This document shows, one piece after another, positions 1 through 8,977 of a stretch of DNA of 64,000 nucleotides. This DNA comes from Acetobacter pomorum (GTDB taxonomy: Bacteria > Pseudomonadota > Alphaproteobacteria > Acetobacterales > Acetobacteraceae), in the NCBI RefSeq assembly GCF_002738225.1, contig NZ_PEBQ01000003.1:62001-126000 (forward strand), read 5' to 3'. The notes beneath the pieces are model-generated. The model was given only the letters and a program-made list of their open reading frames with translations. It did not search any database and had not been told where the DNA came from. The stretch's first letter is position 1, and each line of letters starts with the position of its first letter. A program made the translations under genes and the position numbers.

Positions 1-1
1 G

Positions 2-787
2 GCGGAAGAAAGCAGCCGCCAGATTATGCAAACGGGTATCGAACTGATAGGCCCTGATTCGCCAGAGGCGGATGCAGAAGTCATGTCTGTTGGGGCGGAA
101 GCGCTTGAGCGTCTGGGTGTGAAGGATGTTTCCTTCGATCTCACCATGCCGCCCTTTATTCCGGCATTGCTGGAAGAAAGCAAAGTGCCCGAAGCCCGGC
201 GCGCAGCCCTTATGCGCGCACTGGACCGCAAGGATTCCGCCGCTGTGGCCGAGCAGGGCGGCGCATTGGCAAGCACGCTTATTGCGTTGCTGGAAGCCAC
301 AGGGCTGGCAGAACATGCCGTGGCCCGGTTGACGGAAATTGCACTGCCACCCAAGGCCCGCGCGGTTCTGGACCGTTTGGTAGATACTGTGGCTGCCCTG
401 CGTGAGCAGTGCCCCAACCTGCGTATGACGGTGGACCCGGTTGAGTTCCGGGGGTGGAAATATCATACAGGTGTGTGTGTCACACTCTTTACCATTGGTC
501 GCTCGGAAGAGCTGGGGCGTGGCGGGCGCTATCTGTGCAATGATAACGAACCGGCCTGTGGGCTGACATTACGGCCCGATGTGCTGTTCCGCATGATTCC
601 GCCAACACCTGCGCGCCCGCGTGTCTATCTGGCACCGGGGGCAGACAGGCGGGAGGCCGCACGCCTGCGCACGCAGGGATATGCCACATTGGCTGCATCT
701 TCCCTTACCACAGAGCCAGAGGCAGAAGCCCGCCGTTTGGGCTGTTCTCATGTCCTGCGTGGCACCGTTTGCACGGACCTGTCATGA
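2..787 (+). CDS. hisZ: ATP phosphoribosyltransferase regulatory subunit HisZ (5' truncated)
   Basis: HisZ is a catalytically inactive histidyl-tRNA synthetase paralogue that joins short-form HisG to form the first enzyme of histidine biosynthesis. The frame is open from base 2, before the first ATG at 26, so the N-terminal part lies outside the window. The visible part has the class II synthetase-like fold signature: a stretch reading EFRGWKYHTG, followed by a degenerate motif-3-like GRGGRYL, as in HisRS/HisZ. The C-terminus is short and has no HisRS anticodon-binding domain, which favours HisZ over HisRS. purA follows 65 bp downstream on the same strand, an order common in acetic acid bacteria, so co-transcription is likely. 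Confidence 0.85.
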   Translation, partial: AEESSRQIMQTGIELIGPDSPEADAEVMSVGAEALERLGVKDVSFDLTMPPFIPALLEESKVPEARRAALMRALDRKDSAAVAEQGGALASTLIALLEATGLAEHAVARLTEIALPPKARAVLDRLVDTVAALREQCPNLRMTVDPVEFRGWKYHTGVCVTLFTIGRSEELGRGGRYLCNDNEPACGLTLRPDVLFRMIPPTPARPRVYLAPGADRREAARLRTQGYATLAASSLTTEPEAEARRLGCSHVLRGTVCTDLS

Positions 788-852
788 TTTTTCCCCAATC
801 GGGGCTTTTCTCTTTCAGTTAGCGGCAAGATTCTTTCAGGAGCACACCATCC

Positions 853-2142
853 ATGTCCAACGTAACCGTGATTGGCGCCCAGTGGGGTGATGAAGGCAAA
901 GGCAAAATTGTAGACTGGCTTGCCAGCCGGGCCGATATTGTTGTGCGCTTTCAGGGTGGGCACAATGCCGGGCATACGCTGGTTGTGGGCAATCAGGTTT
1001 ACAAGCTTTCTCTGCTGCCTTCTGGCGTGGTGAACGGCAAGCTGGGCGTTATTGGCAATGGTGTGGTGGTGGACCCGCAGGCACTGTTGGCAGAAATTGG
1101 CCGTATTCAGGAACAGGGGCTGAAAGTAACGCCCGATACGCTCAAGATTGCAGAAAACGCTCCTCTGATTCTGCCTGTGCACGGTGCGCTGGATCGTGCG
1201 CGTGAGGCTGCACGAGGGGACCGTAAAATCGGCACCACTGGACGCGGTATTGGCCCTGCGTATGAAGATAAAGTGGCCCGTCGCGCCATCCGCCTGTGTG
1301 ATCTGGCAGAGCCGGAAACGCTGGACTGGAAGCTGGATGAACTGCTGCTGCACCACAACACCCTGCTGGCAGGGCTGGGTGCACCCGTGTTCACCAAGGA
1401 AGAGCTTCTTGCGTTCCTGACTGATATTGCTCCTAAAGTGCTGCCTTATATGGCCCCAACATGGGACATTCTGGATGATGCCCGCCGGGGTGGCCGCCGC
1501 ATTCTGTTTGAAGGCGCACAGGCCGTTATGCTGGATGTGGACCACGGCACCTATCCGTTTGTGACCAGCTCCAACACGGTTGCCGCCAATGCGGGCACGG
1601 GGTCTGGCATGGGCCCCACGGCAGCGGGTTTTGTGCTGGGTATTGCCAAGGCGTATTGTACCCGTGTGGGTGAAGGCCCGTTCCCCACAGAACTGCATGA
1701 TGAAACAGGCCGCCGCCTTGGTGAACGTGGGCATGAATTTGGCACCAACACAGGCCGCCCGCGCCGTTGTGGATGGTTTGATTCCGTGCTGGTGCGCCAT
1801 GCTGTGCGCGTTGGTGGCATTAATGGTCTGGCACTGACCAAGCTGGACGTGCTGGACGGTCTGGATGAAATCCGGGTTTGTGTTGGCTACGAACTGGATG
1901 GGCAGAAGATTGATCGCTTCCCGTCTGCTCCGGCAGCACAGCAGCGTGTACGCCCGGTTTATGAAACGCTGGAAGGCTGGAAGGAAACCACCCACGGTGC
2001 CCGCCGCTGGGCAGACCTGCCAGCACAGGCCATTAAATACGTACGCCGGATTGAAGAACTGGTGGGCGCACCCGTTACCCTGCTTTCCACCAGCCCGGAT
2101 CGGGATGATACCATTCTGATGCGTGACCCGTTTGAAGACTGA
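853..2142 (+). CDS. purA: Adenylosuccinate synthetase
   Basis: PurA joins IMP and aspartate with GTP to make adenylosuccinate, the first committed step to AMP, in the cytosol. The length of 429 residues is normal for the family. The GTP-binding loop GDEGKGK sits at residues 12-18 with catalytic Asp13. GGHNAGH follows with catalytic His41, then [12 protein letters not shown] and [19 protein letters not shown]. The start ATG is preceded by a CAGGAG Shine-Dalgarno sequence. A strong intrinsic terminator follows the stop, so the hisZ-purA transcript probably ends here. Confidence 0.97.
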   Translation: MSNVTVIGAQWGDEGKGKIVDWLASRADIVVRFQGGHNAGHTLVVGNQVYKLSLLPSGVVNGKLGVIGNGVVVDPQALLAEIGRIQEQGLKVTPDTLKIAENAPLILPVHGALDRAREAARGDRKIGTTGRGIGPAYEDKVARRAIRLCDLAEPETLDWKLDELLLHHNTLLAGLGAPVFTKEELLAFLTDIAPKVLPYMAPTWDILDDARRGGRRILFEGAQAVMLDVDHGTYPFVTSSNTVAANAGTGSGMGPTAAGFVLGIAKAYCTRVGEGPFPTELHDETGRRLGERGHEFGTNTGRPRRCGWFDSVLVRHAVRVGGINGLALTKLDVLDGLDEIRVCVGYELDGQKIDRFPSAPAAQQRVRPVYETLEGWKETTHGARRWADLPAQAIKYVRRIEELVGAPVTLLSTSPDRDDTILMRDPFED

Positions 2143-2168
2143 TCTGCTGTGCGCAGTCAGTGATACAA

Positions 2169-2200
2169 AAGGCCTTCTCCATAAGGGAAGGCCTTTTTTT
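2169..2200 (+). terminator. Intrinsic terminator after purA
   Basis: An inverted repeat of about ten pairs (AAGGCCTTCTCC with GGGAAGGCCTT around an ATAA loop) is followed by a run of seven T. It lies 26 bp after the purA stop codon. Confidence 0.85.
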
Positions 2201-2220
2201 GTTGCAAGTTTGTGAGGGTT

Positions 2221-2242
2221 TCACAAAACTTTCACACGGGCA
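2221..2242 (+). promoter_or_regulatory. Pho-box-like tandem repeat upstream of phoB
   Basis: Two 11-bp units in phase read TCACAAAACTT and TCACACGGGCA. PhoB binds pairs of TCA-type half sites spaced 11 bp apart. The site is 122 bp upstream of the phoB start, which suggests autoregulation. The match is weaker than those before pstS and the porin. Confidence 0.5.
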
Positions 2243-2363
2243 TTTTTTGCCCGATATATAAGCGGTTTTCGCACATGGTCTCTTTCTTGCGAGGTGATGG
2301 GACGTTGTTTTTTGGTGTGGGAAACCCCTATCTTTCAGTCATGTTACAAAAAGCAGGGAAAGC

Positions 2364-3053
2364 ATGAACAAGGCAGATCTTCTGGTGGTTGAGGATGACC
2401 CGGAACTCTCCCGGCTTATCGGCTACAATCTTGAAAAACAGGGATATACTGTACGGGTTGTAGGGGATGGCGAGGCCGCACTTGAGGAAGTGCGACAAAA
2501 ACGCCCCGATCTGCTGCTGCTGGACTGGATGTTGCCGGGTATTTCCGGCTTGGAGGTTTGCCGCCAGTTGCGAGGGCAACCCAAAACAGCAACGTTGCCC
2601 ATAGTGATGTTAAGTGCGCGTGGGGAAGAAACAGATACCATTCGTGGGTTGGATACCGGAGCGGATGATTATCTTGTCAAACCCTTCAGCATGGATGCCC
2701 TGTTTGCGCGTGTAAAAGCCATGCTGCGCCGCTTGCCGCCAGCAGATAAAACATTGCGTTTTGATACACTGGTGATGGACCGCGTAAGCCACAAGGTGGA
2801 ACGCAGTGGGCGTTTGCTGACGCTGGGCCCAACAGAATATCGGCTGCTTGAATTCTTTATGCTCAATCCGGGTAAAGTTTTCTCGCGCGAGGAACTTCTG
2901 AAACATGCATGGGAACGTAGCTCCTTTGTAGAGCTGCGCACCGTGGATGTGCATATTCGCCGCTTGCGGCAAACCCTGAATGAAGGGGATGAGCAGGATC
3001 TTATCCGCACAGTGCGTGCCAGAGGTTACGCGCTGGATCTGCCGCAAGGCTAG
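2364..3053 (+). CDS. phoB: Phosphate regulon response regulator PhoB
   Basis: This is an OmpR/PhoB-family response regulator of 229 residues. The receiver domain (about residues 4-118) has the acidic pair E10/D11-D12, the phospho-acceptor Asp54 in LLLDWMLPG and the conserved Lys in LVKPFS. The C-terminal winged-helix domain has the family signature LGPTEYRLLEFFMLNPGKVFSREELL and ends in VRARGYAL. phoR follows 20 bp downstream, and a pstS gene and a porin with Pho boxes come next. This context makes PhoB much more likely than another OmpR-type regulator. It is expected to activate phosphate-starvation genes when phosphorylated. Confidence 0.93.
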   Translation: MNKADLLVVEDDPELSRLIGYNLEKQGYTVRVVGDGEAALEEVRQKRPDLLLLDWMLPGISGLEVCRQLRGQPKTATLPIVMLSARGEETDTIRGLDTGADDYLVKPFSMDALFARVKAMLRRLPPADKTLRFDTLVMDRVSHKVERSGRLLTLGPTEYRLLEFFMLNPGKVFSREELLKHAWERSSFVELRTVDVHIRRLRQTLNEGDEQDLIRTVRARGYALDLPQG

Positions 3054-3073
3054 AACAGGGTTAAATTTTAGGC

Positions 3074-4381
3074 ATGGTTGTACAGGCGTGGCTGATAATG
3101 GGGGAAGGGGCCGTGGCTGGCGCAGCCATGGCAACTTTGGGGGGCATGGTGCTTGGGCGCATGCGTGCCGCTGCAAGCCATGTTTCTGTTCTGGCCCGCC
3201 GCAGCCCCAGTAAGGAGGTTTCTCAACCTTGTCTGGAGCAGGTTATGGCCTGCCTGCCTGTTGCCATGCTGGTGATAAACGAATCACGCGGGTTGTGCGT
3301 GGTGTCCAAAATGGCCGAACAGCAGTTTGATGGAGACTTGGGCAGTATTGTCCGCCATCCGGCATTTCAGGCTAAGTTGGATGTGGTGCTGGCACAAAAG
3401 GCAGAGAACACACAGCCAGACCGTGTACGTGTTATTCTGGATATTCCACGTTTGCGGGTGGTGCAGGCTGTTTTGCAAAAACAAAGCCTGCCGGCAGCAT
3501 TGTTGCCAATAAGCATGCGCCGGGAAAACACAGCCCCAAATGCCATGACAACCCAGGTGTTTGTTGCGCTGTATGATGAAACAGATGCCGTTGTTGCAGA
3601 ACGTCAGCATACGGATTTTGTAGCATTTGCCAGCCATGAACTGCGTACCCCCTTGGCTGCCTTGCTAGGTTTTATAGAAACCCTGCAAGGCCCAGCAGCG
3701 GATGACCCGTTAGCACAAAAAGAGTTTTTGGAAATTATGGCCCAACAGGCCAAGCGGATGCAAAATCTGCTAAACAGCCTGCTTTATCTTTCCCGCGTGC
3801 AAATGCAGGAACACCAAAAACCGCGTGAAGTGGTGCGTCTGGCTGATCTGTTGGAGCAATGCCAGACAGAGGCAGACCTTCTGGCAGCAGGGTTACCCGT
3901 TACAGTTGATGTGCCGCCCGTGCAGGATAAGAACTGGCAAGTTGCGGGAGATGAAACGCAGCTTTTGCAAGTTGTGGTTAATCTTGTAGAAAACGCCATA
4001 AAATATAGCCTTGTTTCAGATAAAACAAAGGCCGGTAAGCCTGTTTTCATTACCATAACCTGCCAGCAGGCAGAGCCAGATGAGCGTTGGCCAAGTACGC
4101 CGGGTATTGTGTTGAGTGTAACGGATAACGGGCCCGGTATTCCTGCCCGCCATCTGGCCCGTTTGACAGAGCGTTTTTATCGTGTGGCCAAAACGGCGGC
4201 GGCCGTGCAGGGCAGTGGGCTGGGGCTTGCTATTGTGCAGCATATTGTTACGCGGCATGGTGGCCGGTTTGTGGTGGATAGTGCGGTAGGGCAGGGGACA
4301 TCGTGCCATATCTGGCTGCCGCTTTTGCCTGTGGTGGCCAATCTTTCATCAAACTGTCACCAAACTGTCTTGCAGTCGTAA
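3074..4381 (+). CDS. phoR: Phosphate regulon sensor histidine kinase PhoR
   Basis: This is a membrane-attached sensor kinase of 435 residues. A single hydrophobic N-terminal segment (about residues 5-28) is followed by a short PAS-like region. Then comes the HisKA dimerisation domain with the phosphorylated His188 in FASHELRTPLAALLGF. The HATPase domain shows the N box (NLVENAIKYS), G1 (DNGPGIP) and G2 (GSGLGLAIV). It lies 20 bp after phoB, so the two are probably one transcript. As in other PhoR proteins, there is no large periplasmic sensor domain. PhoR is known to read phosphate status through the PstSCAB-PhoU complex, but pstCAB and phoU are not in this window. The last 36 bases of the gene overlap the Pho box that serves pstS. 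Confidence 0.9.
   Translation: MVVQAWLIMGEGAVAGAAMATLGGMVLGRMRAAASHVSVLARRSPSKEVSQPCLEQVMACLPVAMLVINESRGLCVVSKMAEQQFDGDLGSIVRHPAFQAKLDVVLAQKAENTQPDRVRVILDIPRLRVVQAVLQKQSLPAALLPISMRRENTAPNAMTTQVFVALYDETDAVVAERQHTDFVAFASHELRTPLAALLGFIETLQGPAADDPLAQKEFLEIMAQQAKRMQNLLNSLLYLSRVQMQEHQKPREVVRLADLLEQCQTEADLLAAGLPVTVDVPPVQDKNWQVAGDETQLLQVVVNLVENAIKYSLVSDKTKAGKPVFITITCQQAEPDERWPSTPGIVLSVTDNGPGIPARHLARLTERFYRVAKTAAAVQGSGLGLAIVQHIVTRHGGRFVVDSAVGQGTSCHIWLPLLPVVANLSSNCHQTVLQS
4346..4378 (+). promoter_or_regulatory. Pho box upstream of pstS, inside the phoR 3' end
   Basis: Three in-phase 11-bp units are visible: TCATCAAACTG, TCACCAAACTG and TCTTGCAGTCG. The first two form a near-canonical PhoB dimer site. 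They lie within the last codons of phoR and about 90-120 bp before pstS, so pstS can be induced separately from phoBR. Confidence 0.75.
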
Positions 4382-4467
4382 CCCATTTTTGCATCCACTC
4401 GCTTACGAAGCAGGAGCGGCATGTACTGTTGCCGTATCTGTGTTGATGCTTAGGGATGCTCCCCAAA

Positions 4468-5490
4468 ATGCGTTTTTCTCTTCGGTCTGAAACCTGCGCT
4501 GCCGCGATTGCCTGCTTGCTGGCAGCCGTGCCTTCTTTCTCTCACGCGCAAAGTGTTACTGGGGCGGGTTCCAGTTTTGCTGCGCCCATTTACGAGGCTT
4601 GGGCCTCTGCTGCCAAGGCAGATACAGGTGTGAACGTCAATTATCAGACCGTAGGGTCCAGCGCCGGGCAAAACCAGATTTTGGCAGGTACGGTGGATTT
4701 TGGAGCATCTGATGCCCCTATGGATGCCAAAAAGCTAGAAAGTGCCCATATTTTTCAGTTCCCCACCGTTATGGGCGGAATTGTGCCAGTTGTGAATATT
4801 CCCGGTATTAAAGCCGATACGCTGGTGCTGAGTGGCGATGTTCTGGCTTCCATTTATTCTGGCGATATTACGAGCTGGAATGACCCGAAAATTGCCGCCC
4901 TTAACCCCGGTGTTTCCCTGCCTGATACAGCCGTGGCCCCTATCCATCGCGCAGATGGATCTGGCACCACATTTGTATTTACATCTTATCTCGATCAGTC
5001 TTCCAAAAATTGGCATGATCAGTACGGTGCAGGCACTTCCATCAGCTGGCCGGGTGGCTTGGGCGCACGTGGGAATGATGGCGTATCTGCCACCGTGCAG
5101 AATACGGAAGGTGGCGTAGGATATGTAGAATACGCCTATGCTAGCCGTAACCATTTGACCACCATCCGCCTTAAAAACAGTGCTGGTCAGGCTGTTGTGG
5201 CCTCTCAGGCCAGTTTCTCCCAGGCTGCAGAAGCTGCAGATTGGAAAAATGCCTCGCATTTCTCAGTCAATTTGCTGAACACGTCTGGCGCGCAGGCATG
5301 GCCAATTGTTTCTGCCACCTATGTTCTGGTGCCCTTGCCAGCGCGTAACCCTGCGCGGGATGAAGCTGTAAAGCGCTTCTTTATCTGGGATTTTGCCAAG
5401 GGTGATTCCATTGCTGCAAAGCTTGATTACGTGCCGCTGCCCAAGGCGGTTAAAGACAGCATTCAGGCTGCATGGCAAACTGGGAAATAA
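4468..5490 (+). CDS. pstS: Phosphate ABC transporter substrate-binding protein PstS
   Basis: PstS is the periplasmic, high-affinity phosphate-binding protein of the Pst ABC importer. A Sec signal peptide (hydrophobic stretch AAIACLLAAVPSF, cleavage after SHA) precedes the mature start QSVTGAGSSFAAPIY. The phosphate-binding loops are recognisable: GAGSSFAAP, a DFGASDAP segment and RADGSGTTFVF. I prefer the ATG at 4468 because it leaves a compact signal peptide; an in-frame ATG at 4456 is also possible. The gene is preceded by a Pho box and followed by a terminator. The permease and ATPase genes pstCAB do not follow, which is unusual because pst genes are normally one operon. Confidence 0.92.
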   Translation: MRFSLRSETCAAAIACLLAAVPSFSHAQSVTGAGSSFAAPIYEAWASAAKADTGVNVNYQTVGSSAGQNQILAGTVDFGASDAPMDAKKLESAHIFQFPTVMGGIVPVVNIPGIKADTLVLSGDVLASIYSGDITSWNDPKIAALNPGVSLPDTAVAPIHRADGSGTTFVFTSYLDQSSKNWHDQYGAGTSISWPGGLGARGNDGVSATVQNTEGGVGYVEYAYASRNHLTTIRLKNSAGQAVVASQASFSQAAEAADWKNASHFSVNLLNTSGAQAWPIVSATYVLVPLPARNPARDEAVKRFFIWDFAKGDSIAAKLDYVPLPKAVKDSIQAAWQTGK

Positions 5491-5533
5491 TCTGTTTTTA
5501 ACAAGCTTGTTCAAGAAGAATACTTTACTGTGG

Positions 5534-5562
5534 AAAGCGGCTCCTTTGTGGGCCGCTTTTTT
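5534..5562 (+). terminator. Intrinsic terminator after pstS
   Basis: AAAGCGGC and GCCGCTTT form a stem followed by a T run. It lies about 45 bp after the pstS stop and directly before the porin Pho box, so pstS and the porin are separate transcripts. Confidence 0.75.
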
Positions 5563-5600
5563 CATGAAACTGTCATGAAACCATCATCTAAGCGTCACGC
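5562..5600 (+). promoter_or_regulatory. Tandem Pho box upstream of the porin gene
   Basis: Successive 11-bp units read TCATGAAACTG, TCATGAAACCA, TCATCTAAGCG, and a fourth begins TCACGC. The first three match the PhoB half-site pattern well, and the strict 11-bp phase over three to four units is hard to explain by chance. The array lies 55-93 bp before the porin start. Confidence 0.8.
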
Positions 5601-5654
5601 ACAGAAAGGTGAAATAAAGTTATTCACCACGCATCGCTCCTCTTCTCTTTTGGA

Positions 5655-7322
5655 ATGGCCATGATGCGTCGTTGTTCACCGCTTCTTCCATCTTTTGCGT
5701 TTGCTTCTGTTCTGATGTCTGGCATCGCCCCAGTGGCCGAGGCTGCCAGCTCAGACGATGCGCAAATCCGGGCATTGAAAGCCGAAATGGCTGAAATGCG
5801 CCGCGAGATGATGGGGCAGATTACACATCTTAAATCTCAGATTGCGCAAAACGAAGCACGGCAGAAAGGCCCTGTGTCACGTCGTACCGCACGTGCAACG
5901 CCGCAGAGCGGCTACAAGTTTCCGGAAAAATATGCGGATAACGATGTAGATCCTAACGTAAAGTTTGGTGAACAAGTTCCACACAAAAACATTCTGCTCA
6001 ACAATGGTGTGGGCACGCCCCCATCTGACCGCGGCATGACCACATCGTGGAAGGATTTCAAGGCAGCAACGCAGCAGGATGAAAATGTGCACGTTGGGGG
6101 CATGATTATTGGCTTCCCCAAAGGGCGCTTTACGGTTGCATCTGAAGATGGTGCCTATGGCCTGTCCATTGGTCTGGCTTTCCATGAAGACTTTGGTGGC
6201 TTTATGGGCATGTCTCCTCGCGGGGGTGAAACCAAGGGTGATTTCTCAAGCTTTACAGAAAATGCACGCCGTTTGCGTATTCCATTCACCTTCCGGTACA
6301 AGGACTGGGTCGCAAACGTTACGCCTGATTTCGGCTCTGGCAGCGCGGATGGATCTGACGGCCTGTACGAAGCGAACCTGAACTACACCGGCCTGCACAA
6401 CACCATTCTGACAGTGGGTTACTTTCAGCCGCGTGTGACGGAAGAAGATTCTGAAAGCTCCAACGACTTTGAAATGATGGAACGCCCGGCCATTACGGAT
6501 ATTGTGCGTAACATTGCCGCGGGCGATGCCCGCTTTAGCGTTGGTGGCCTGCATTATGAAAAACGTTGGTGGATTGCAGGGTATTTCACCGGTCAGACAT
6601 TTGGCAACCGCGCCAAGGATGCCAATATCGGGGATAGCCAGACAGGGGGTACCTTCCGTGTTGCCGGGCGCCCCTATGTTTCTAAAGACATAGACGTGCA
6701 TCTGGGCCTTTCTGCCATTAGCGCCTTCAAGGTGAATGATGGCACCAATGGCCGCACCTATACCTTTAAGGAAGCACCGGAAGTTAACCTGACAACCACT
6801 GCGCTGTTGAACACGGGGGCCCTGCGCAACATTGGGTCCGTATGGTCTGCTGGCCCGGAACTGGGCTTCCGTTGGAAAAAGCTGGTGCTGAAGGGTGAAT
6901 ATTACCACATTGGCGTAACCCGTAACCAGCAGCAGGGTGGGCAGTCTCTGCCGTCTCTGTCGTTTGAGGGGTATTATGGTGCGGCCAACTATACGCTGTT
7001 TGGCAAGCCCCGTATGTATAATGAAAAAGAGGGTGCTTTCTCTGCTCCAGGTGTGGAGCACGAGTTTGACCCCGCACATGGTTACTGGGGTGCGCTGGAA
7101 CTTTCTGGCCGTTACAGTGTGGCTGATTTTGATGATACGGCAAACAGTGTGCGCGGTGGTCGGCAGACAGTCTGGTCTGGTGGTGTAAACTGGTATCCTA
7201 ACCGCCACTTCCGTGTGATGCTGGACTTCAACCACTTTATCGTAACACGTAACAGCCAAGCCTATAATGTTCTTGGGCGGGACGGAAATTCTGTGGCAGC
7301 CCGTGTGCAGGCTGCATTCTAA
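5655..7322 (+). CDS. Phosphate-selective porin, OprO/OprP family
   Basis: This is an outer-membrane porin of 555 residues. A signal peptide ends near AEAASS. An N-terminal coiled coil follows at roughly residues 34-75 (heptads in IRALKAEMAEMRREMMGQI), as found in OprO/OprP and related trimeric porins. The remainder is a long beta-rich region of alternating aromatic and polar residues ending in a C-terminal Phe (RVQAAF), the usual outer-membrane insertion signal. The Pho box upstream and pstS directly before it support a phosphate or polyphosphate uptake role; the exact substrate is inferred. Nearby in-frame ATG codons at 5661 and 5664 are alternative starts. Confidence 0.85.
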   Translation: MAMMRRCSPLLPSFAFASVLMSGIAPVAEAASSDDAQIRALKAEMAEMRREMMGQITHLKSQIAQNEARQKGPVSRRTARATPQSGYKFPEKYADNDVDPNVKFGEQVPHKNILLNNGVGTPPSDRGMTTSWKDFKAATQQDENVHVGGMIIGFPKGRFTVASEDGAYGLSIGLAFHEDFGGFMGMSPRGGETKGDFSSFTENARRLRIPFTFRYKDWVANVTPDFGSGSADGSDGLYEANLNYTGLHNTILTVGYFQPRVTEEDSESSNDFEMMERPAITDIVRNIAAGDARFSVGGLHYEKRWWIAGYFTGQTFGNRAKDANIGDSQTGGTFRVAGRPYVSKDIDVHLGLSAISAFKVNDGTNGRTYTFKEAPEVNLTTTALLNTGALRNIGSVWSAGPELGFRWKKLVLKGEYYHIGVTRNQQQGGQSLPSLSFEGYYGAANYTLFGKPRMYNEKEGAFSAPGVEHEFDPAHGYWGALELSGRYSVADFDDTANSVRGGRQTVWSGGVNWYPNRHFRVMLDFNHFIVTRNSQAYNVLGRDGNSVAARVQAAF

Positions 7323-7341
7323 ACCCGACACTTCCGGATTT

Positions 7342-7379
7342 AAAAAGGGGATGCTCCAAAAAGGAACATCCCCTTTTTT
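7342..7379. terminator. Bidirectional terminator between porin and lipoprotein gene
   Basis: AAAAAGGGGATG pairs with CATCCCCTTTTT around a short loop. A and T runs on both sides allow termination from either strand, which fits the convergent genes on each side. Confidence 0.85.
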
Positions 7380-7399
7380 GTTGTTATGCACTTACGCCA

Positions 7400-7840
7400 T
7401 TATTGGGGCGCATACCCTGCGTTTGGTGCGGGCAGTACGTTTTTGTAAGCCACCATGCACGCAACATATGCATTGTTATACTGGGTCTGGATACCACCCT
7501 GCTGGCTGTGAGAATAAGCACTGCCACCAATGCCACCGCCCAGAGCACCGGCTGCTGCACCAATACCAGCCCCGGTGCCGCCACCAACAGCAGCCCCCAA
7601 CCCGGCACCCAATGCCGTGGTTGCCAAGCCACCATAAAGCGCCTTACGGTTTTGGCTTCCTGCCTGTCCATGCACGGCAGCCGCCGCCTGGGAACGGCAG
7701 AAATTCTGCTCCTGCAGAAAGGTGCCGTAATCTTTGCCGGGGCCGGGCAGAACCTGTGCGGTTGGCCCCATAGGTGTTTCGGCGCAGGCTGCAAGCAAAA
7801 GAGCTGGCAGGAAAGCAAGCGCCACTTTATGAAGTTTCAT
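7400..7840 (-). CDS. Glycine-zipper lipoprotein
   Basis: This is a predicted lipoprotein of 146 residues. The signal peptide ends in the lipobox LLLAAC, with Cys19 as the lipidated residue. The middle (about residues 70-110) is a glycine-zipper region of alternating Gly/Ala repeats of the kind that inserts into membranes as a hairpin. The tail has a YNNAYVACMVAYKN segment. A GGACA ribosome site precedes the ATG. Proteins of this type are common in alphaproteobacterial envelopes, but I recognise no specific function. Confidence 0.75.
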   Translation of the reverse strand: MKLHKVALAFLPALLLAACAETPMGPTAQVLPGPGKDYGTFLQEQNFCRSQAAAAVHGQAGSQNRKALYGGLATTALGAGLGAAVGGGTGAGIGAAAGALGGGIGGSAYSHSQQGGIQTQYNNAYVACMVAYKNVLPAPNAGYAPQ

Positions 7841-8076
7841 ATATATTTGTCCTTTACATATAAGCCATGATAGAGGCGAATAGATAATGCGCGATCATGC
7901 CATTTTTAAGGAAAAGAAAGAATAAAAATATGATCGAGAAGACTCTTTTACAAGATCAACTGCCAGGCAGTAATTAAAAAATAAACTAGAATAAGTTTTG
8001 TTTGAAGCTTACCTTCTTTCTGTTATGCAAAATGTATACTGCAGTAACATAAAGTGCAGATGAAAGACTTGATATA

Positions 8077-8928
8077 ATGAGTACCACAGTCAGACTGTTT
8101 GTTGGATGTGATCCGAATGATTGTGACTTAGAGCAGTTGATGGTGTTACATTATAGTATTTCCAAGTATAGTAGCTTACCCGTTGATATTACTTTTATGC
8201 AGCTTACGCGAGATCCTTCCAGTTTCTGGTATTCTGGCCTCAGCCCGGAAGATGGATGGAACACGACTGAATGGCCCACGCCGTTTTCTGGCTTTCGGTG
8301 GGGTATTCCGGCCTATTGTGGTGGCAAGGGCCGCGCGTTGTATATGGATGCCGATATTTTTGCCCTTTCAGATATAGCAGAGCTTTGGAACCAGCCTATT
8401 GGGCAAGGCAAGGTGATGCTGGCAGCGGGGCAGGGGCGTGATTTGCGGCTAGGCACCCTGATGTGGGATTGTGAAGCCGCCATGAAGATTCTGCCATCGT
8501 TGGCGGATATTAAAAAAGAGGCATCAGCCCATAAAAAGCTGAAGACGTTTTTTGAAAAACATCCTGAATATATTGCCCCGCTGGACCCGGCCTTCAGTAA
8601 TCTGGATGGTGACGGTATGCCGCTGGAAGCACTGAAGTTTTTACATTATTCGGATATGGGCACGCAGTTTTCGCACAAATATGCCTTGCAGCGCCTTAAA
8701 GCCGAGCAACGCCAGCACTGGTTTGATGGCACAATTTACAATCACCCACGCCCGGACCTGCAACAGCAGTTTGATGCGCTTTACAAGGAAGCACAGGATG
8801 CAGGGTTTAGCGTAGATACCTACCGGGTAAAGGAACACTTTGGCGTTTTACCCAAAAAAACGCAGGTTCGTTATAAAGGAAACAAAATTACACGCTCGGC
8901 GTTCCGGCTGCTTAAACCATTCCGGTAA
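8077..8928 (+). CDS. Glycosyltransferase, GT8-like
   Basis: This 283-residue cytosolic protein looks like a GT-A fold glycosyltransferase. The N-terminus, VRLFVGCDPND, starts a Rossmann-type strand. A metal- and nucleotide-binding DxD motif occurs as D91-A-D93 in ALYMDADIF, preceded by a KGRALYM helix as in GT8 enzymes. A late HYSDMGTQ segment and a KEHFGVLPKK tail follow. The donor sugar and acceptor cannot be read from the sequence. It stands alone, with no polysaccharide cluster around it. The 236 bp upstream are clearly more AT-rich than the surroundings, and the ribosome site is weak. Confidence 0.7.
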   Translation: MSTTVRLFVGCDPNDCDLEQLMVLHYSISKYSSLPVDITFMQLTRDPSSFWYSGLSPEDGWNTTEWPTPFSGFRWGIPAYCGGKGRALYMDADIFALSDIAELWNQPIGQGKVMLAAGQGRDLRLGTLMWDCEAAMKILPSLADIKKEASAHKKLKTFFEKHPEYIAPLDPAFSNLDGDGMPLEALKFLHYSDMGTQFSHKYALQRLKAEQRQHWFDGTIYNHPRPDLQQQFDALYKEAQDAGFSVDTYRVKEHFGVLPKKTQVRYKGNKITRSAFRLLKPFR

Positions 8929-8977
8929 AATGCCTTTGCCTGCACAGGCGTGTTGCTGTGCGCAGGCATGTTGCGCG

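Noticed and set aside
748..1995. Long minus-strand frame of 415 codons over purA
   Set aside because: It lies opposite a clear purA gene; the length comes from high-GC codon bias, and the product has no family features.
6246..7391. Long minus-strand frame of 381 codons over the porin gene
   Set aside because: It is antisense to a well-supported porin and its translation is not protein-like.
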